DNA from: Prorocentrum cordatum
Taxonomy: Eukaryota > Sar > Dinophyceae > Prorocentrales > Prorocentraceae
NCBI GenBank assembly: GCA_963575745.1
Contig: CAUYUJ010007289.1
Span: 1-47,736, forward strand
Length of the DNA: 47,736 bases
Reading direction: 5' to 3'
This document shows, piece by piece, positions 1-9,849 of the stretch; the first letter of the stretch is position 1; every line of letters begins with the position of its first letter. The notes below the pieces were generated by a model. That model was not told the DNA's origin and ran no database searches. It worked only from the letters and a program-made list of their open reading frames with translations. The position numbers and the translations under genes are program-made.

Positions 1-7
1 GCTTTGA

Positions 8-475
8 AATCCTCAGCGACTGCAGCGTCTGTTGGACAGGCACTGCCAGAAGCCAGCCTCGCTTCTGAGTGTCCAGGCGCGGGCGCGCGACGAGCTCGAC
101 GCGTGGGCGAACGACCCCGAATTTGTCGACCTTTTCGAGCTCGTCGCGGCAATGGGCTGACAAATAGCAGGGTTTCTGGATGAGCTGCCAGCGTTCGCAG
201 AGAAGTTCGCATACCCTAAGAAAAGACGACTTCGACCGGCTGGGCTCGCAGTTGCGAACAATATGCCTGTGGGGATGCCACGTTCGAAAGCGGCTGTCAT
301 CGCGCGGGCGCGCCGCGAGCCACCCAGCAAGACGTGGTGTCCATGCCCTGAGTCTTTCTGGCCTAAGTCGCCCCCCCTGACCTGGCGGCGCCGGAGGAAG
401 TGCTGCGCGGCACCTGCAGAGCCGCAGTTGCGGCTCTTCCAGCGCAGAAGCGACCCGGCTTCCCCCCGAGCGTGA
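8..475 (+). pseudogene. Broken coding fragment with one in-frame stop, unknown family
   Basis: One frame stays open from 8 to a stop at 473-475 except for a TGA at 158-160. Before that TGA it reads as an ordinary soluble protein (for example DELDAWANDPEFVDLFELV). After it the text continues protein-like (FLDELPAFAEKFAYP), then becomes Arg/Pro/Cys-rich and less convincing. A plausible exon start is the acceptor-like CAG at 14-16. I do not recognise the family. The stretch may be the tail of a gene ending at 160 followed by chance open frame, or a decayed longer gene. A palindrome at 418-437 lies inside it and reads PQLR in this frame. Confidence 0.35.
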
Positions 476-2075
476 GCTGCGTCGCAGCAGGAACGTTTGC
501 GGCGCGTGTGCGCGCGCGCGTGCGTGTGTGCGCGCGCGCGCGGGGCGCGGTGGTGGCGGTGGGGGGGGGGCAGAAAAAAGTGCGCCGACAAGCGTGCTGA
601 AATAATAATTGTTAAAGGAGTTGGGAAGGTTCTACGACCAACTCAAGGGGCTGCGCGCTTCGGAGGGCGCAGCCAGAGATGCCCCCAAAGCTAGGCAGTC
701 TCGGATGGACTTCGCCGCAGTTGCGGCGAAGGCCTCCGCTGCAGCTGCCGGCGCTCCGTCCGCGCCCGCGCCTGCTCGCATTCTGCCGAGGGCTATCGAA
801 TGCGACCCTGAGACAGCGCAGCCCGCGACAAAGCAGGACGAAAGGGGCAGGCGCGACAAGGAGAAAGCTTAAGTTGAGGCCGCGCCATGGAAAGCGCGGG
901 CGCGGTCGGGGGGGCGCGCAGAGTCTGGGCCGGCGCGCTGCGGCCCGCGCTGCCGCCCCCCTCGCGTTGAGGGCGCAACGCGTTTCAATGGCGCCCCTGA
1001 AGCAACCCGCGGAGATCGCCCTGGACAGCGGCAACAAGAAGTACGCCAGAGCCGACGCCGTCGCGAAGGAGAAGAGCTGCAGTTTTACCCGCGCGCGCCT
1101 ACGGGGGCCAGGTTCCCGTCGAAGAGCGACCGCCCTGGCCGCGCGACCTTTAAAGTGGAGGGGTCGCACAGGGAAGAGGAAAGCAAAACACGGCGCACGT
1201 GCTACCTCAATCCCGAACTCAAGTTGCCGACCTTAAAGGCCGTTGATTCTGCAGTTGCGGGAAAGGAGGCCTCTGGCGACGTCGCGGAGGGCGCGGGCAC
1301 CGCGCGGGGCGGTCGCCAGAAGGGCGGCCTCCGCAGAACGACTATCGCTGAGCTTCTGCGCGAGAAACTGAAGGCACATGGCGAGGCCGACGTCGCCCCT
1401 GCCGCAGTTGCGGAGGAAGATGATCCCATGGCGGATCTCGACGACATCGGGGGGCCCACCGTGGCGAAGCCTGATTGCAAGAGCAGGAAGACGGCGAAGC
1501 TGCGCCCAGGGGAGTTGGCCAAGCGAGCGCAGGTGCCTGAGAGGCTGGGGAGTCCGCAGCTGCGGACTGCGACTGCCGTGGAAACAAGCAAGTCTGCCGC
1601 GCGGCCCCTGTCAGACGACATTCCCTGGCTACTCCGATACCTTGCGGATGACGTGGAGACGGGGGGGCACCGCCGATCTTTGATCCAGACGGCGAGGAGG
1701 ATGAGGACGGGGTCGAGGAAGTCGCGCCCGTAGTTGCGGATACAGGAGATGTGGGACCCCCCACGAAAGTCAGGCAGGGGCGCAAGTCGTTGAGTCAGAT
1801 CCGCTGGGACTTCAATGGGGCATGGGCCGCCCACATCAGGGTCGGGCCGAAGAAGGGCACCACCGCCACATGCAAAATGTAAGACATGACTGCCGAGAAA
1901 TGGGCCGTCGTCGACAAAGTGCACTCACGCGGCAAGACGCCCCATGAAGCAACGGCGAAAGAGAAGCGAAATGCAGCGAGGCACTTTCTCGAGCTCCATG
2001 CGCAGGCGGTGACAGGGGCAAAGGAAGCGGCTTAAGTGGCCGCGGCGTCGCGCCCTGAGAAGCCGCAGCTGCGGC
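418..2075. repeat. Dispersed GCCGCAGTTGCGGC-type palindromes
   Basis: A short palindrome recurs through this region. At 418-437 the arms are AGAGCCGCA/TGCGGCTCT around GT. At 710-731 the arms are CTTCGCCGCA/TGCGGCGAAG around GT. At 1402-1413 the arms are CCGCA/TGCGG around GT. Positions 1551-1568 are the perfect palindrome AGTCCGCAGCTGCGGACT, and 2062-2075 are GCCGCAGCTGCGGC. Weaker versions sit near 1250-1260 and 1731-1740. The arms differ in sequence beyond the core yet stay self-complementary, so pairing rather than sequence seems to be kept. Confidence 0.7.
609..2034 (+). pseudogene. Degenerate Lys/Arg/Ala-rich coding region, unknown family
   Basis: One frame runs from an ATG at 609 to a TAA at 870-872, then stays open from 873 through an ATG at 1155 to 1733. 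At the G7 run 1661-1667 the protein-like text moves to the -1 frame and continues with an acidic stretch (FDPDGEEDEDGVEEV) and a basic one (SLSQIRWDFNGAWAAHI). It then meets TAA at about 1877 and runs on to TAA at 2032-2034. The composition suggests a charged, low-complexity, nucleic-acid-binding or gag-like protein, but I recognise no domain. The frame change fits one lost G. The in-frame TAAs need another explanation such as introns or decay. Confidence 0.35.
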
Positions 2076-2303
2076 CCCACATGGGGGCCGCGCTCGGTGG
2101 TCGCGACAACCGCGCCCAAAGAAAGCTGCAGGCAGAGGAGGCATCAACTGGCAGCTGTTGGGTCGAGGCGAATGCGCGCGCGGGGCGCTCGCGAGGGGCG
2201 TCTCCGAGCTCTGCGCCGCCGTCGAACATTGAGGCGTTCCTCCTGGCTCTCCTCTCCTGGTCCTCGTAAGCTCTGTGTATATCGCTCTGCTGTTCTTGTG
2301 TTG

Positions 2304-2304
2304 T

Positions 2305-2336
<32 letters not shown>

Positions 2337-2350
2337 TCGTTATGTTTTTT

Positions 2351-2422
<72 letters not shown>
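2304..2422. repeat. (CT)n microsatellite upstream of LINE ORF1
   Basis: An almost pure CT dinucleotide tract, broken by a short T-rich piece near 2341-2356. It lies about 140 bp before the ORF1 start at 2564, so it belongs to the 5' leader of that element or to its flank. Open frames across it read Ser-Leu repeats and are artefacts. Confidence 0.9.
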
Positions 2423-2423
<1 letters not shown>

Positions 2424-2563
2424 GTCTCGGCTCGAGAGCGCTCTGCACTCAGACCGCAGCCACGACGCGAAGCGCCCCGCCTCGGAGTCAGACTCCCAGG
2501 CCTCGCGAGACCGGAGGGGCCCCAGCAGGACCCTACTGATTCGCGTCACCTCTCCGCACCAGA

Positions 2564-4900
2564 GTGCCCGCAGCAATGGCCCCCAAGAAGCCGGAGCGCC
2601 GTCACTCTTCAAAGAAGCCTCCGAGCTCCCGCCCCACGCGCCCTGCTGCTGAAGGGTCCCTCCTTCAACGCAAGCAGGACTGCATCGCAGCATTCAGGCA
2701 AGCGGGGTCTGACCGCCCCACGGCCGCCTATAACGGGCTAGCCGAACTGAACGCGGACGAGCTCCAGGCAAAGTACGACATGCACAAGTCCAACACGAAG
2801 AAGCTTGGCAGCGCCCTTATCCGCATGTGCGCCGCCAACCAGATCATCTACACGCTCGACCACTACCAGCGCAGCAAGCCTAAGCGCACTGGCGGTGACA
2901 CATCGCACCCACCATCGGGCTCCGCACGTCTTCAGGCTGCGGACGCCCAATTCATCGCCTTGGACCCTGCCTTTTGGAAGGTCCCTGTTCTTGCCGAACC
3001 CACCTCGCCTGACGACGGCAAGACGTACAAGCCCAGCATCAGCCTCCACGACTTCGAGAGTGGCGAACGGCTGCTGCAACACACCTCGGGCAGGGCAAGC
3101 GAGCCACGGGCCAGCTCGCGATTGCTGTCATGGGCCCGAAAAACGACAACTACGTCGGTACCGAGCTCGCCGTCCCCGTCCTGAAGCGTCACCCCAAGGC
3201 GCCCAAAGTGGTCCACACGCACGTCCCCGTGACCGTGTACCAGCTGGGCACCAAGGAGGTCGCCTGCACGGAAAAGCTAGCCGTCGCCACCATCGACCCT
3301 GCCGACCACGTCTGCTGGATTCGGGCGACCATACACGAGACCGAGGCCATTGCCGCAGTCCCCTCCATGCACCAGGCCTTCGAGGACCAGTTCTCGGGAG
3401 GTGCCCCCGTGAACGGTGGTCCACGCGCCAAGGGCCCTTTTCGAGGTGACTCCGCTCCACGGGACAAGGCGCGCCAAAAGCACAAGGAGTCCGAGAAAGA
3501 CGCTCGCCGCCAGGTGCTCGATGGCCAGCTCCACGACACCTTCAAGGCCCTCTTCCACGGCAACTTTAAAGCCGTCACCATCCTCGAACCCTGCAAAAGC
3601 CTAGGCAGGTTTGGATCGGGCGTCGGAAAGAGGTCCCTGGCTGCCACCTTCGGCGTCAGTCTCCAAGCGGTCGACAAGGTCCTGGCGGGATCAGGGCAAC
3701 TCGGTGCCACCTACGACCTCAGCAGCGTAGGTGCAGACGAGCCCACCGCCGACAAGTATCAGACCGTGTGGTTCCCTGAGGACCAGCCCATCACGATGGC
3801 AGACGCGTTCCAGAAGTCGGTGGAGCTCAAGGCCCTGGGAGTCGTCAGGCACGGCAAGTCAGGCCTGCTGGGATCCGTGTTCCGCGGGGGTCTGACGTCG
3901 CCAAGGCCGCCGCTGTCAGCATCCGCGGCTGCGAGGCCACCCTCGCCAAGACGCGCTACCGCATCACTGGCATTGCGTCACGCCACGCCGCGCTGACCCA
4001 GCTCGCCAAGACTCTCACGGGCCCGTCCGTCAAATGGGACTGTGAGGTCTACCGCGCCGCCTGGGGCCCAGCCACTGCGGCCCAGTTTGCCCTAGTGCGC
4101 GCCCATCGGCCCCCACTCACCTATACGGTGCAGGTCGCGGGGTGCTCCATCCCGTTGAGCATCGCCGAGGCCCCGCTGGCTGAGGTGGCGCCGAAGCGGG
4201 ACAACGTTACCATCGTCACGCCTACCACCATCACAGAGCCTGCGACGCCGCCAGCCGGTGGTGGCGGCTTCAGCCCCGCCACCGGCACACTCCTCACCAA
4301 AGCGGCCCAGAGCCCCTACCTCCACGACCTCATGACCGCCACGCCCAAAGGCAAGGGCGTCGCACCGCTCCTGACCCCCAAGGAGGAGCCTTTAGCCAAG
4401 CGCCACCGCTCCTCCAGCGGAAAAACGAGACGCCACGCCGCCCGCAAGGCCACCCCGCGCCCCAGGCCGCAGCTCCTCTGCGCCCCCTCACGGCACGGAC
4501 GGAGCCGCTGAACCGACGGCCGCCCCAGGACCAGGTGGCCGCGACCCCTGGCTTGGCACGGCCGCGGCGGAAGGAGGGGGCCGCACCGAAGGCGCCGCTG
4601 CCACAGCCGCCGAAGTACCAGGTGACGTCGTTGACGTCGAGATCCTCTCATCAGGCGATGAATACAGCGAGGCCTCCCACGAACTCAACACCTTCGGCGA
4701 GCGCTTCGCATCGGCCTCTAAACCGCCCGATGCTGCCACGACCCGCATCCAGCACATGGAACAGCAGCACGAGCTACTAGCCACCACTGTGGATAACATG
4801 CAGATGCAGCTTGCGGGCGTTCTCTCCTCCCAGGCCACACTCACGGAGCACGTTTCAGGGCTGGAACGGGGGCTTGCCACCGTCGTCACCCAGCAACAAA
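2564..4900 (+). pseudogene. LINE-type retrotransposon ORF1, frameshifted and 3'-truncated
   Basis: Four consecutive pieces in different frames make one protein-like text of roughly 780 residues. The start is MPAAMAPKKPERRHSSKK at 2564 (ATG also at 2576). The piece to about 3090 carries a basic N-terminus. The piece 3092-3870 holds GVGKRSLAATFGVS and a Lys-rich linker. The piece from about 3870 has the pattern GIRVPRGSD followed by TKTRYRITGI-like text, as in ORF1 proteins of dinoflagellate LINEs. The last piece ends in a Gln-rich coiled coil (MEQQHELLATTVDNMQ at 4756). The frame changes at about 3090 and 3870 each fit one lost base (GGCC to GGC, GGGG to GGG). The change near 4450-4480 goes the other way. 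No endonuclease/RT ORF follows. Loss of the 3' part is unusual for LINEs, which normally lose the 5' end, and suggests interruption at 4900. Confidence 0.6.
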
Positions 4901-4940
4901 CCCTCACATCTTGCCGTTGCAATTTAATTGCAACGGCCGT
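4901..4940 (+). repeat. Left terminal inverted repeat
   Basis: Starts CCCTCACATCTTGC and continues with the internal palindrome CGTTGCAAT-TTA-ATTGCAACG (about 4914-4934). It matches the complement of 26051-26090 with five mismatches. Confidence 0.75.
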
Positions 4941-4961
4941 TTTGAAGTGATTTTTGGGTTA

Positions 4962-5080
4962 TGTTGCAATTTCTGGTTCGCAGTTCCCAGTGTTGCAATT
5001 TTTGTCAGGATGTTGCAATTTTTGTCAGGATGTTGCAATTTTCGTCAGGATGTTGCAATTTTGTCAGGATGTTGTATTTT
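4962..5080 (+). repeat. 20-bp subterminal tandem repeat (GTTGCAATTTTTGTCAGGAT)
   Basis: Four to five units, two of them identical, with later units one base shorter or carrying a substitution. The GCAATTT core is shared with both inverted ends. Arrays of short subterminal repeats are a known feature of CACTA-type elements, where they bind transposase. That role here is inference. Confidence 0.8.
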
Positions 5081-5171
5081 TTTCCCAACCATCCTGTGGT
5101 GTTGGGTCCTCGTTTTGAAGAGACGTCGCCCCGCGTTCCTTCCTTCCTTCCCGCTGCCCCCTCCCTCCTCC

Positions 5172-5245
5172 CATCTTCATCATCATCGTCATCATCCCAT
5201 CATCGTCATCGTCATCATCATCTGTCGTCATCATCATTATCACCA
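5172..5245. repeat. Imperfect (CAT)n tract
   Basis: Runs of CAT and CGT triplets immediately before the 90-bp satellite. Confidence 0.75.
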
Positions 5246-5250
5246 CCCAT

Positions 5251-6480
5251 GTCGGCACACCCCTCACACGTTTCGTGACCCCATAGGGAGCTCCACCGAA
5301 GGTCCCAGTGCGTGTGCCCGCATGCGTCCCGCACACTCATTTCGGCACACCCCTCACACGCTTCGTGGTCCCATAGGGAGCTCCACCGAAGGTCCCAGTG
5401 GGTGTGCCCGCATGCGTCCCGCACACCCATTTCGGCACACCCCTTACACGTTTCGTGGCCCCATAAGGAGCTCCACCGAAGGTCCCAGTGGTTGTGCCCG
5501 CATGCGTCCCGCACACCCATTTCGGCACACCCCTCACACGTTTCGTGGCCCCATAGGGAGCTCCACCGAAGGTCCCAGTGGGTGTGCCCGCATGCGTCCC
5601 GCACACCCATTTCGGCACACCCCTCATACGTTTCGTGGCCCCATAGGGGGCTCCACCGAAGGTCCCAGTGTGTGTGCCCGCATGCGTCCCGCACACCCAT
5701 TTCGGCACACCCCTCACACGTTTCGTGGCCCCATAGGGAGCTCCACCGAAGGTCCCAGTGGGTGTGCCCGCATGCGTCCCGCACACCCATTTTGGCACAC
5801 CCTTCACACTATTCGTGGCCCCATAGGGAACTCCACCGAAGGTCCCAGTGGGTGTGCCCGCATGCGTCCCGCACACCCATTTCGGCACACCCCTCACACG
5901 TTTCGTGGCCCCACAGGGAGCTCCACCGAAGGCCCCAGTGCTGCCGTCCGCATGCGTCCCGCACACACCATATCGTCTCCACCCCTCCACCAACTTTCGT
6001 GGGCCCCTGGAGCTCCACCGACCGCCTGCGTTCTGTGTGTGCCCCATGCGGTCCCGTAAGTGATCGTGTGGGCTTACTGTGTTTGTACTTTTTCGTGGCC
6101 CCATAGGGAGCTCCACCGCAGGTCCCAGTGGGTGTGCCCGCATGCGTCCCGCACACCCATTTTGGCACACCCTTCACACTATTCGTGGCCCCATAGGGAA
6201 CTCCACCGAAGGTCCCAGTGGGTGTGCCCGCATGCGTCCCGCACACACATTTCGGCACACCCCTCACACGTTTCGTGGCCCCATAGGGAGCTCCACCGAA
6301 GGTCTCAGTGGGTGTGCCCGCATGCGTCCCGCACACCCAGTCCGGCACATCCCTCACACGTTTCGTGGCCCCATAGGGAGCTCCACCGAAGGTCCCCGTG
6401 GCGCAGTCCACATGCGTCTCCTTTGCCCAGTACAGCGTTACGTGGCCCCATATGGAGCCCCACCGCAGGTCCGCCACCAT
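5251..6480. repeat. 90-bp satellite, about 13 units in two blocks
   Basis: Units begin with TTCGGCACACCCCTCACACG at 5251, 5341, 5431, 5521, 5611, 5701, 5791 and 5881. A degenerate stretch follows (5941-6070), then units at about 6071, 6161, 6251, 6341 and a decayed one near 6431. Because 90 is a multiple of three and the unit lacks stops in several frames, long open frames with a 30-residue repeat appear on both strands. They are not evidence of a gene. The unit at 5791 and the one at 6161 share the same private variants (TTTGGCACACCCTTCACACT and AGGGAACTCC), showing a block duplication offset by 370 bp. Confidence 0.9.
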
Positions 6481-6481
6481 C

Positions 6482-6772
6482 TAGCTCTCTTTACTCCGCA
6501 GCAGCGGGCGACCCGGCGCGCGATTCGCTGCGGGCAACCCCTCCGGGGCGACCTGCGCGCGTGGCGGGGGCTCCGTGCTGCGTTCTGCCCAGCGCCTCTC
6601 TCGCCCGTCGTCGCTCTGCCCATCGGCAAGAGCCTTGCCCGCTATCAGCCAGCCAGCTAGCTCTCTTTGCTCCGCGCAGTGGACGACCCGCGCGCGTCGC
6701 TGGGACCCCTCCGGGGTGACCTGCGCGCGTCGCGGGGACTCCGCGCTGCGCTGCGCCCGCAGCCTTGGACTT
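6482..6772. repeat. Diverged tandem duplication, 175-bp offset
   Basis: The GC-rich segments beginning CTAGCTCTCTTT near 6481 and near 6656 align with each other through an ACCCCTCCGGGG core, GACCTGCGCGCG and a CTCCGYGCTGCG motif. The second copy lacks part of the first. No gene seen. Confidence 0.6.
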
Positions 6773-7124
6773 TTGAGTGCGCGGGCAAAGAGGGAGTAAA
6801 GGAAGGGGAGGAAGCGGGCGCGATCCTCGCGGGGGGGGCGCGCCGACATTGGCGTCGCGGCGCGCGGGCGATGCCGTCGGGGAGTCCCGGGGAAGCTCCT
6901 TGCGGCGGCCACGCCCAGCGTCACGAGTATTCAGAGGCAGACGTTGTCAAACTATTGGCATTCATACACATTTGCACCACGCTTTGTCATATTCGCATTC
7001 ATGCACGTAGACTCGCTCGCACGCAGATCATTCACAGTCAGACGCACGCGCGCAGATTCACACGCGCTCAGTCTCCCTACGTACTCAGATCAATCGTTTT
7101 CGTTCACTTTGTGTACCACGCCAC

Positions 7125-7180
7125 TCATGTCGGCACGCCCCTAGCACGGTTCGTTGCCTCATAGGGATCGCCACCGAAAA
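7125..7180. repeat. Solitary degenerate copy of the 90-bp satellite
   Basis: CATGTCGGCACGCCCCTAGC followed by TTCGTTGCCTCATAGGGA and GCCACCGAA matches the first 55 bases or so of the satellite unit, about 650 bp past the main array. The sequence between 6775 and 7125 holds GC-rich then AC/CA-rich DNA with no gene that I can support. Confidence 0.65.
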
Positions 7181-7384
7181 AATGAATCACTATTGCGGTA
7201 CTCGCACCTGCATATGGTTGGGTCCCTCGTCAGGCTAATGTCAGGATGGCTCAATTTCCTGATGTTCCCTGACCGACACTAAAAACAGTACAGACATGCA
7301 TATGTGCGACACACCCATTTAGCTATACCTAATTATGTACACACAATTTAGGTTCGCGCGCGTGTATGCAAGAACGTCGCCAAT

Positions 7385-7500
7385 CATTGTGCATGTATGA
7401 ATGTATGTATGTATGTATGTATGTATATGAATGTATGTATGTTTGTATGAATGTATGTATGTATGCATGTGTATACATATATATAAATCTGTGTGTATGC
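7385..7500. repeat. (TATG)n microsatellite
   Basis: Runs of GTAT/ATGT tetranucleotides with interruptions. The downstream CCAGTACTGG at 7501 is a 10-bp palindrome. Confidence 0.85.
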
Positions 7501-7553
7501 CCAGTACTGGAGAGGGCAGGGCCAGGTTGCGGAGCAACCATTTTCACAGGGCC

Positions 7554-7740
7554 CAGGGACCCTCGAATGCATCGATCTGGGTCAAAAAATGACGCAGGAT
7601 CCAGGACTCCAACCGTGATTCGCCGCGGGCTCAGGGACCCTCAAAAATATCGATCTGGGTCGAAAAATGACGCAGGATCCGGGGCCCGCGACTCGCCGCG
7701 CGCAGCGCGCGGCTCGAGGGTGCCAGCCCGCGCGCGCCAG
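7554..7740. repeat. Tandem duplication, about 80 bp
   Basis: Two copies share AGGGACCCTC, ATCGATCTGGGTC, AAAAAATGACGCAGGATCC and ATTCGCCGCG, starting near 7554 and near 7632. The second runs into a GCGCGC-rich palindromic stretch (CGCGCGCAGCGCGCG). No gene seen. Confidence 0.7.
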
Positions 7741-7767
7741 GCGCGCGACGCAGGCGGGCGGATGAGG

Positions 7768-7975
7768 GGAGGTTCCTCCTCCTCCTCCTCCTCCTCCTCC
7801 TCCGCCTCCTCCACCTCCTCCTCCTCCTCCTCCTCCTCCTCGGGGGGATGCATCGCGAATGCGTTCCCCTTTTCTCGGTCCTCCTCGTCCTCATCGTCTT
7901 CCTATTCCTCGTGTTCCTCCTTTTCCTCCTCCTCCTCCTCCTTCTCCTCGTCCCCCTCCTCCCACCCGTCGTGGT
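7768..7975. repeat. (CCT)n trinucleotide array
   Basis: Two blocks of CCT/TCC triplets (7768-7845 and about 7880-7970) separated by GGGGGATGCATCGCGAATGC. Poly-Ser or poly-Glu open frames across it are artefacts. Confidence 0.85.
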
Positions 7976-8329
7976 CTATAGCCCGACCTCGGGTCCTCCC
8001 ACCCTCTTCCCGCCTGTAGCGCCGCCATGGAGCCCAGCCGTGGCCTCCGCCGCGGGCCGACGGCGGAGATCGACATCCAAAGGTGTGCCCAGGCGCGGGC
8101 GGGCAAATTCCACCAGCCCATCCAGAAACCATCCAGCCCACCAGCTCATCCAGAAACGATCCCGATCCAGAAAAGGATGCACTAGTCCATGGGATCCCAC
8201 CCACCCATATTCCCGAGATCGAGCGGGTTGGAAGAGCTAAGGTCGGGTTCCCCCGCCCCCCCCCCGCGCGAGGCCCTGGCAGTGCAGGACGACGACCCAG
8301 ACGTGCCGAAGCTGCCAGGCGCCGCGGTG

Positions 8330-8625
8330 CATCGATCGATCGCCCCTGCCTGGATCGATCTAACTTCATCGCCCCCACCCCCCCCTCCCTCCCCGCCACC
8401 CCATTCGAAGGTCGTTATTCTCATCGGTCCTCCGCGATCCCTCGGCCCTTGGATCTTCGACCCAGTCGATCCTCGATCGAGGATCGAGGATCGAAGGGGT
8501 CGAAGATCGATCGATCCGCCCGCTCGAGGATCGATCGATCCACCCGCTCGAGGATCGTGGGGAGGAGCGATATGACAGAAAGATCGATCCAGGCAGGGGC
8601 GATCGATCGGGGGCCGCTCGAGCCC
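8330..8625. repeat. CGATCGAT-rich palindromic region
   Basis: Many overlapping copies of GATCGATCGATC and CTCGATCGAG/CTCGAGGATCG, each self-complementary. Similar but shorter clusters occur at about 9490-9505, 10030-10100 and 24655-24705. The DNA from 7976 to 8720 otherwise shows no gene I can support. Confidence 0.7.
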
Positions 8626-8719
8626 AGGTTTCAAAGGGATCCCGAACTGGAGCGCCTACTCGCCGCCGAAGAGCGGCAGCCGCCCGATCCCAGAGCAGTA
8701 TATGGTCAGGGGGAGGGGG

Positions 8720-9260
8720 CGATGCTGATGATGATGATGATGATGATGATGACGATGACGATGACGATGATGACAATAATGCTGATGATGATGATCATCG
8801 GACTGACCAGCGTCAGAGGAGGACGGGGAGAAGGAGGACGCGAGGGAGGAGGAGGAAGAGGAGGAGGAGGAGGGGGAGGAGGAGGGTGCCCATGATGATG
8901 TTGATGGTGGTGATTATGATGGCGATGGAGGTGGTGATGCTGATGGCAGGTGCGACGATTCTGATGATGGTGATGGTGATGCTGATGCTGATGATACTGA
9001 TGATGATGCGAGCGCTTCCTAGAGCGATCGTCCTTTTAAACGATGTACGTTAAATGGCTTACGCTGATGACGGTTTAATGATGTATATGAATAGGTTATA
9101 TACATTTTTATTCTAATTTCTCTGTAATGATGGTGTGTTGTCTTTTATGCTGATGATGATGCTAGGGTGTTACTGATGATGATCTTGAAGCTGACGGTGA
9201 TGTTTGGTGGTAGGTGATGATGATGATTGATGGTGGTGGTGGTGGTGATGGTGATGATTG
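8720..9260. repeat. (GAT)n-type array upstream of the Lys-rich gene
   Basis: GATGATGATG with frequent GCT, GGT and GAC variants. It is broken at 8810-8890 by a GGA array and at 9018-9140 by AT-rich unique DNA. A similar array (13117-13710) lies directly after the gene. Confidence 0.8.
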
Positions 9261-9309
9261 TGCCGTCATCGTCGTCGACCGCCGTCGTCCTCCCCGACGT
9301 CGGCGGGAG

Positions 9310-9408
9310 ATGGTCGACGCCACGTTCAAGGCTAAGCAGGACTTCGCGGGCGACATGCGCATCAGCCAGAAGAGGATGGAGGCGCGACGGGTGGATCGGG
9401 GAATTACA

Positions 9409-9448
<40 letters not shown>

Positions 9449-9797
9449 AATGAGAAACAGCAACAGTCGAGAGAGAGATGAGAGAGAGAGAAGCGATCGA
9501 TCGAGAGCGAGAGAAAGAGATAAACTTAGGCGCGAAAAATACTATCTAGGAGTCGGAATAATAGGTGGAGGAGTTTGGTTGGAGTGAGGCAGCTTATCAG
9601 GGAGGGAAGTATTGGGGGGGTCAAGGAATTTGGCCGGCGGTAATGGATAACTTGAGGGAGGGTACAGAGGGAATGTTTACAGGAACTGTGTTTCAAGAGA
9701 GGCGGGTTTCGGGAGGTTAAGGGAGATCTAACTCTATCGAGGAGGAAAGAGGGTATGGGGGGGGGAGTCTCGTGAGAGAGATAGAGAGAGAGAAAGA

Positions 9798-9849
<52 letters not shown>

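Noticed and set aside
4911-6480. Long open frames with a 30-residue repeat on both strands
   Set aside because: They are forced by a 90-bp satellite whose length is a multiple of three. Several frames and both strands are open at once, so none is supported as a gene.
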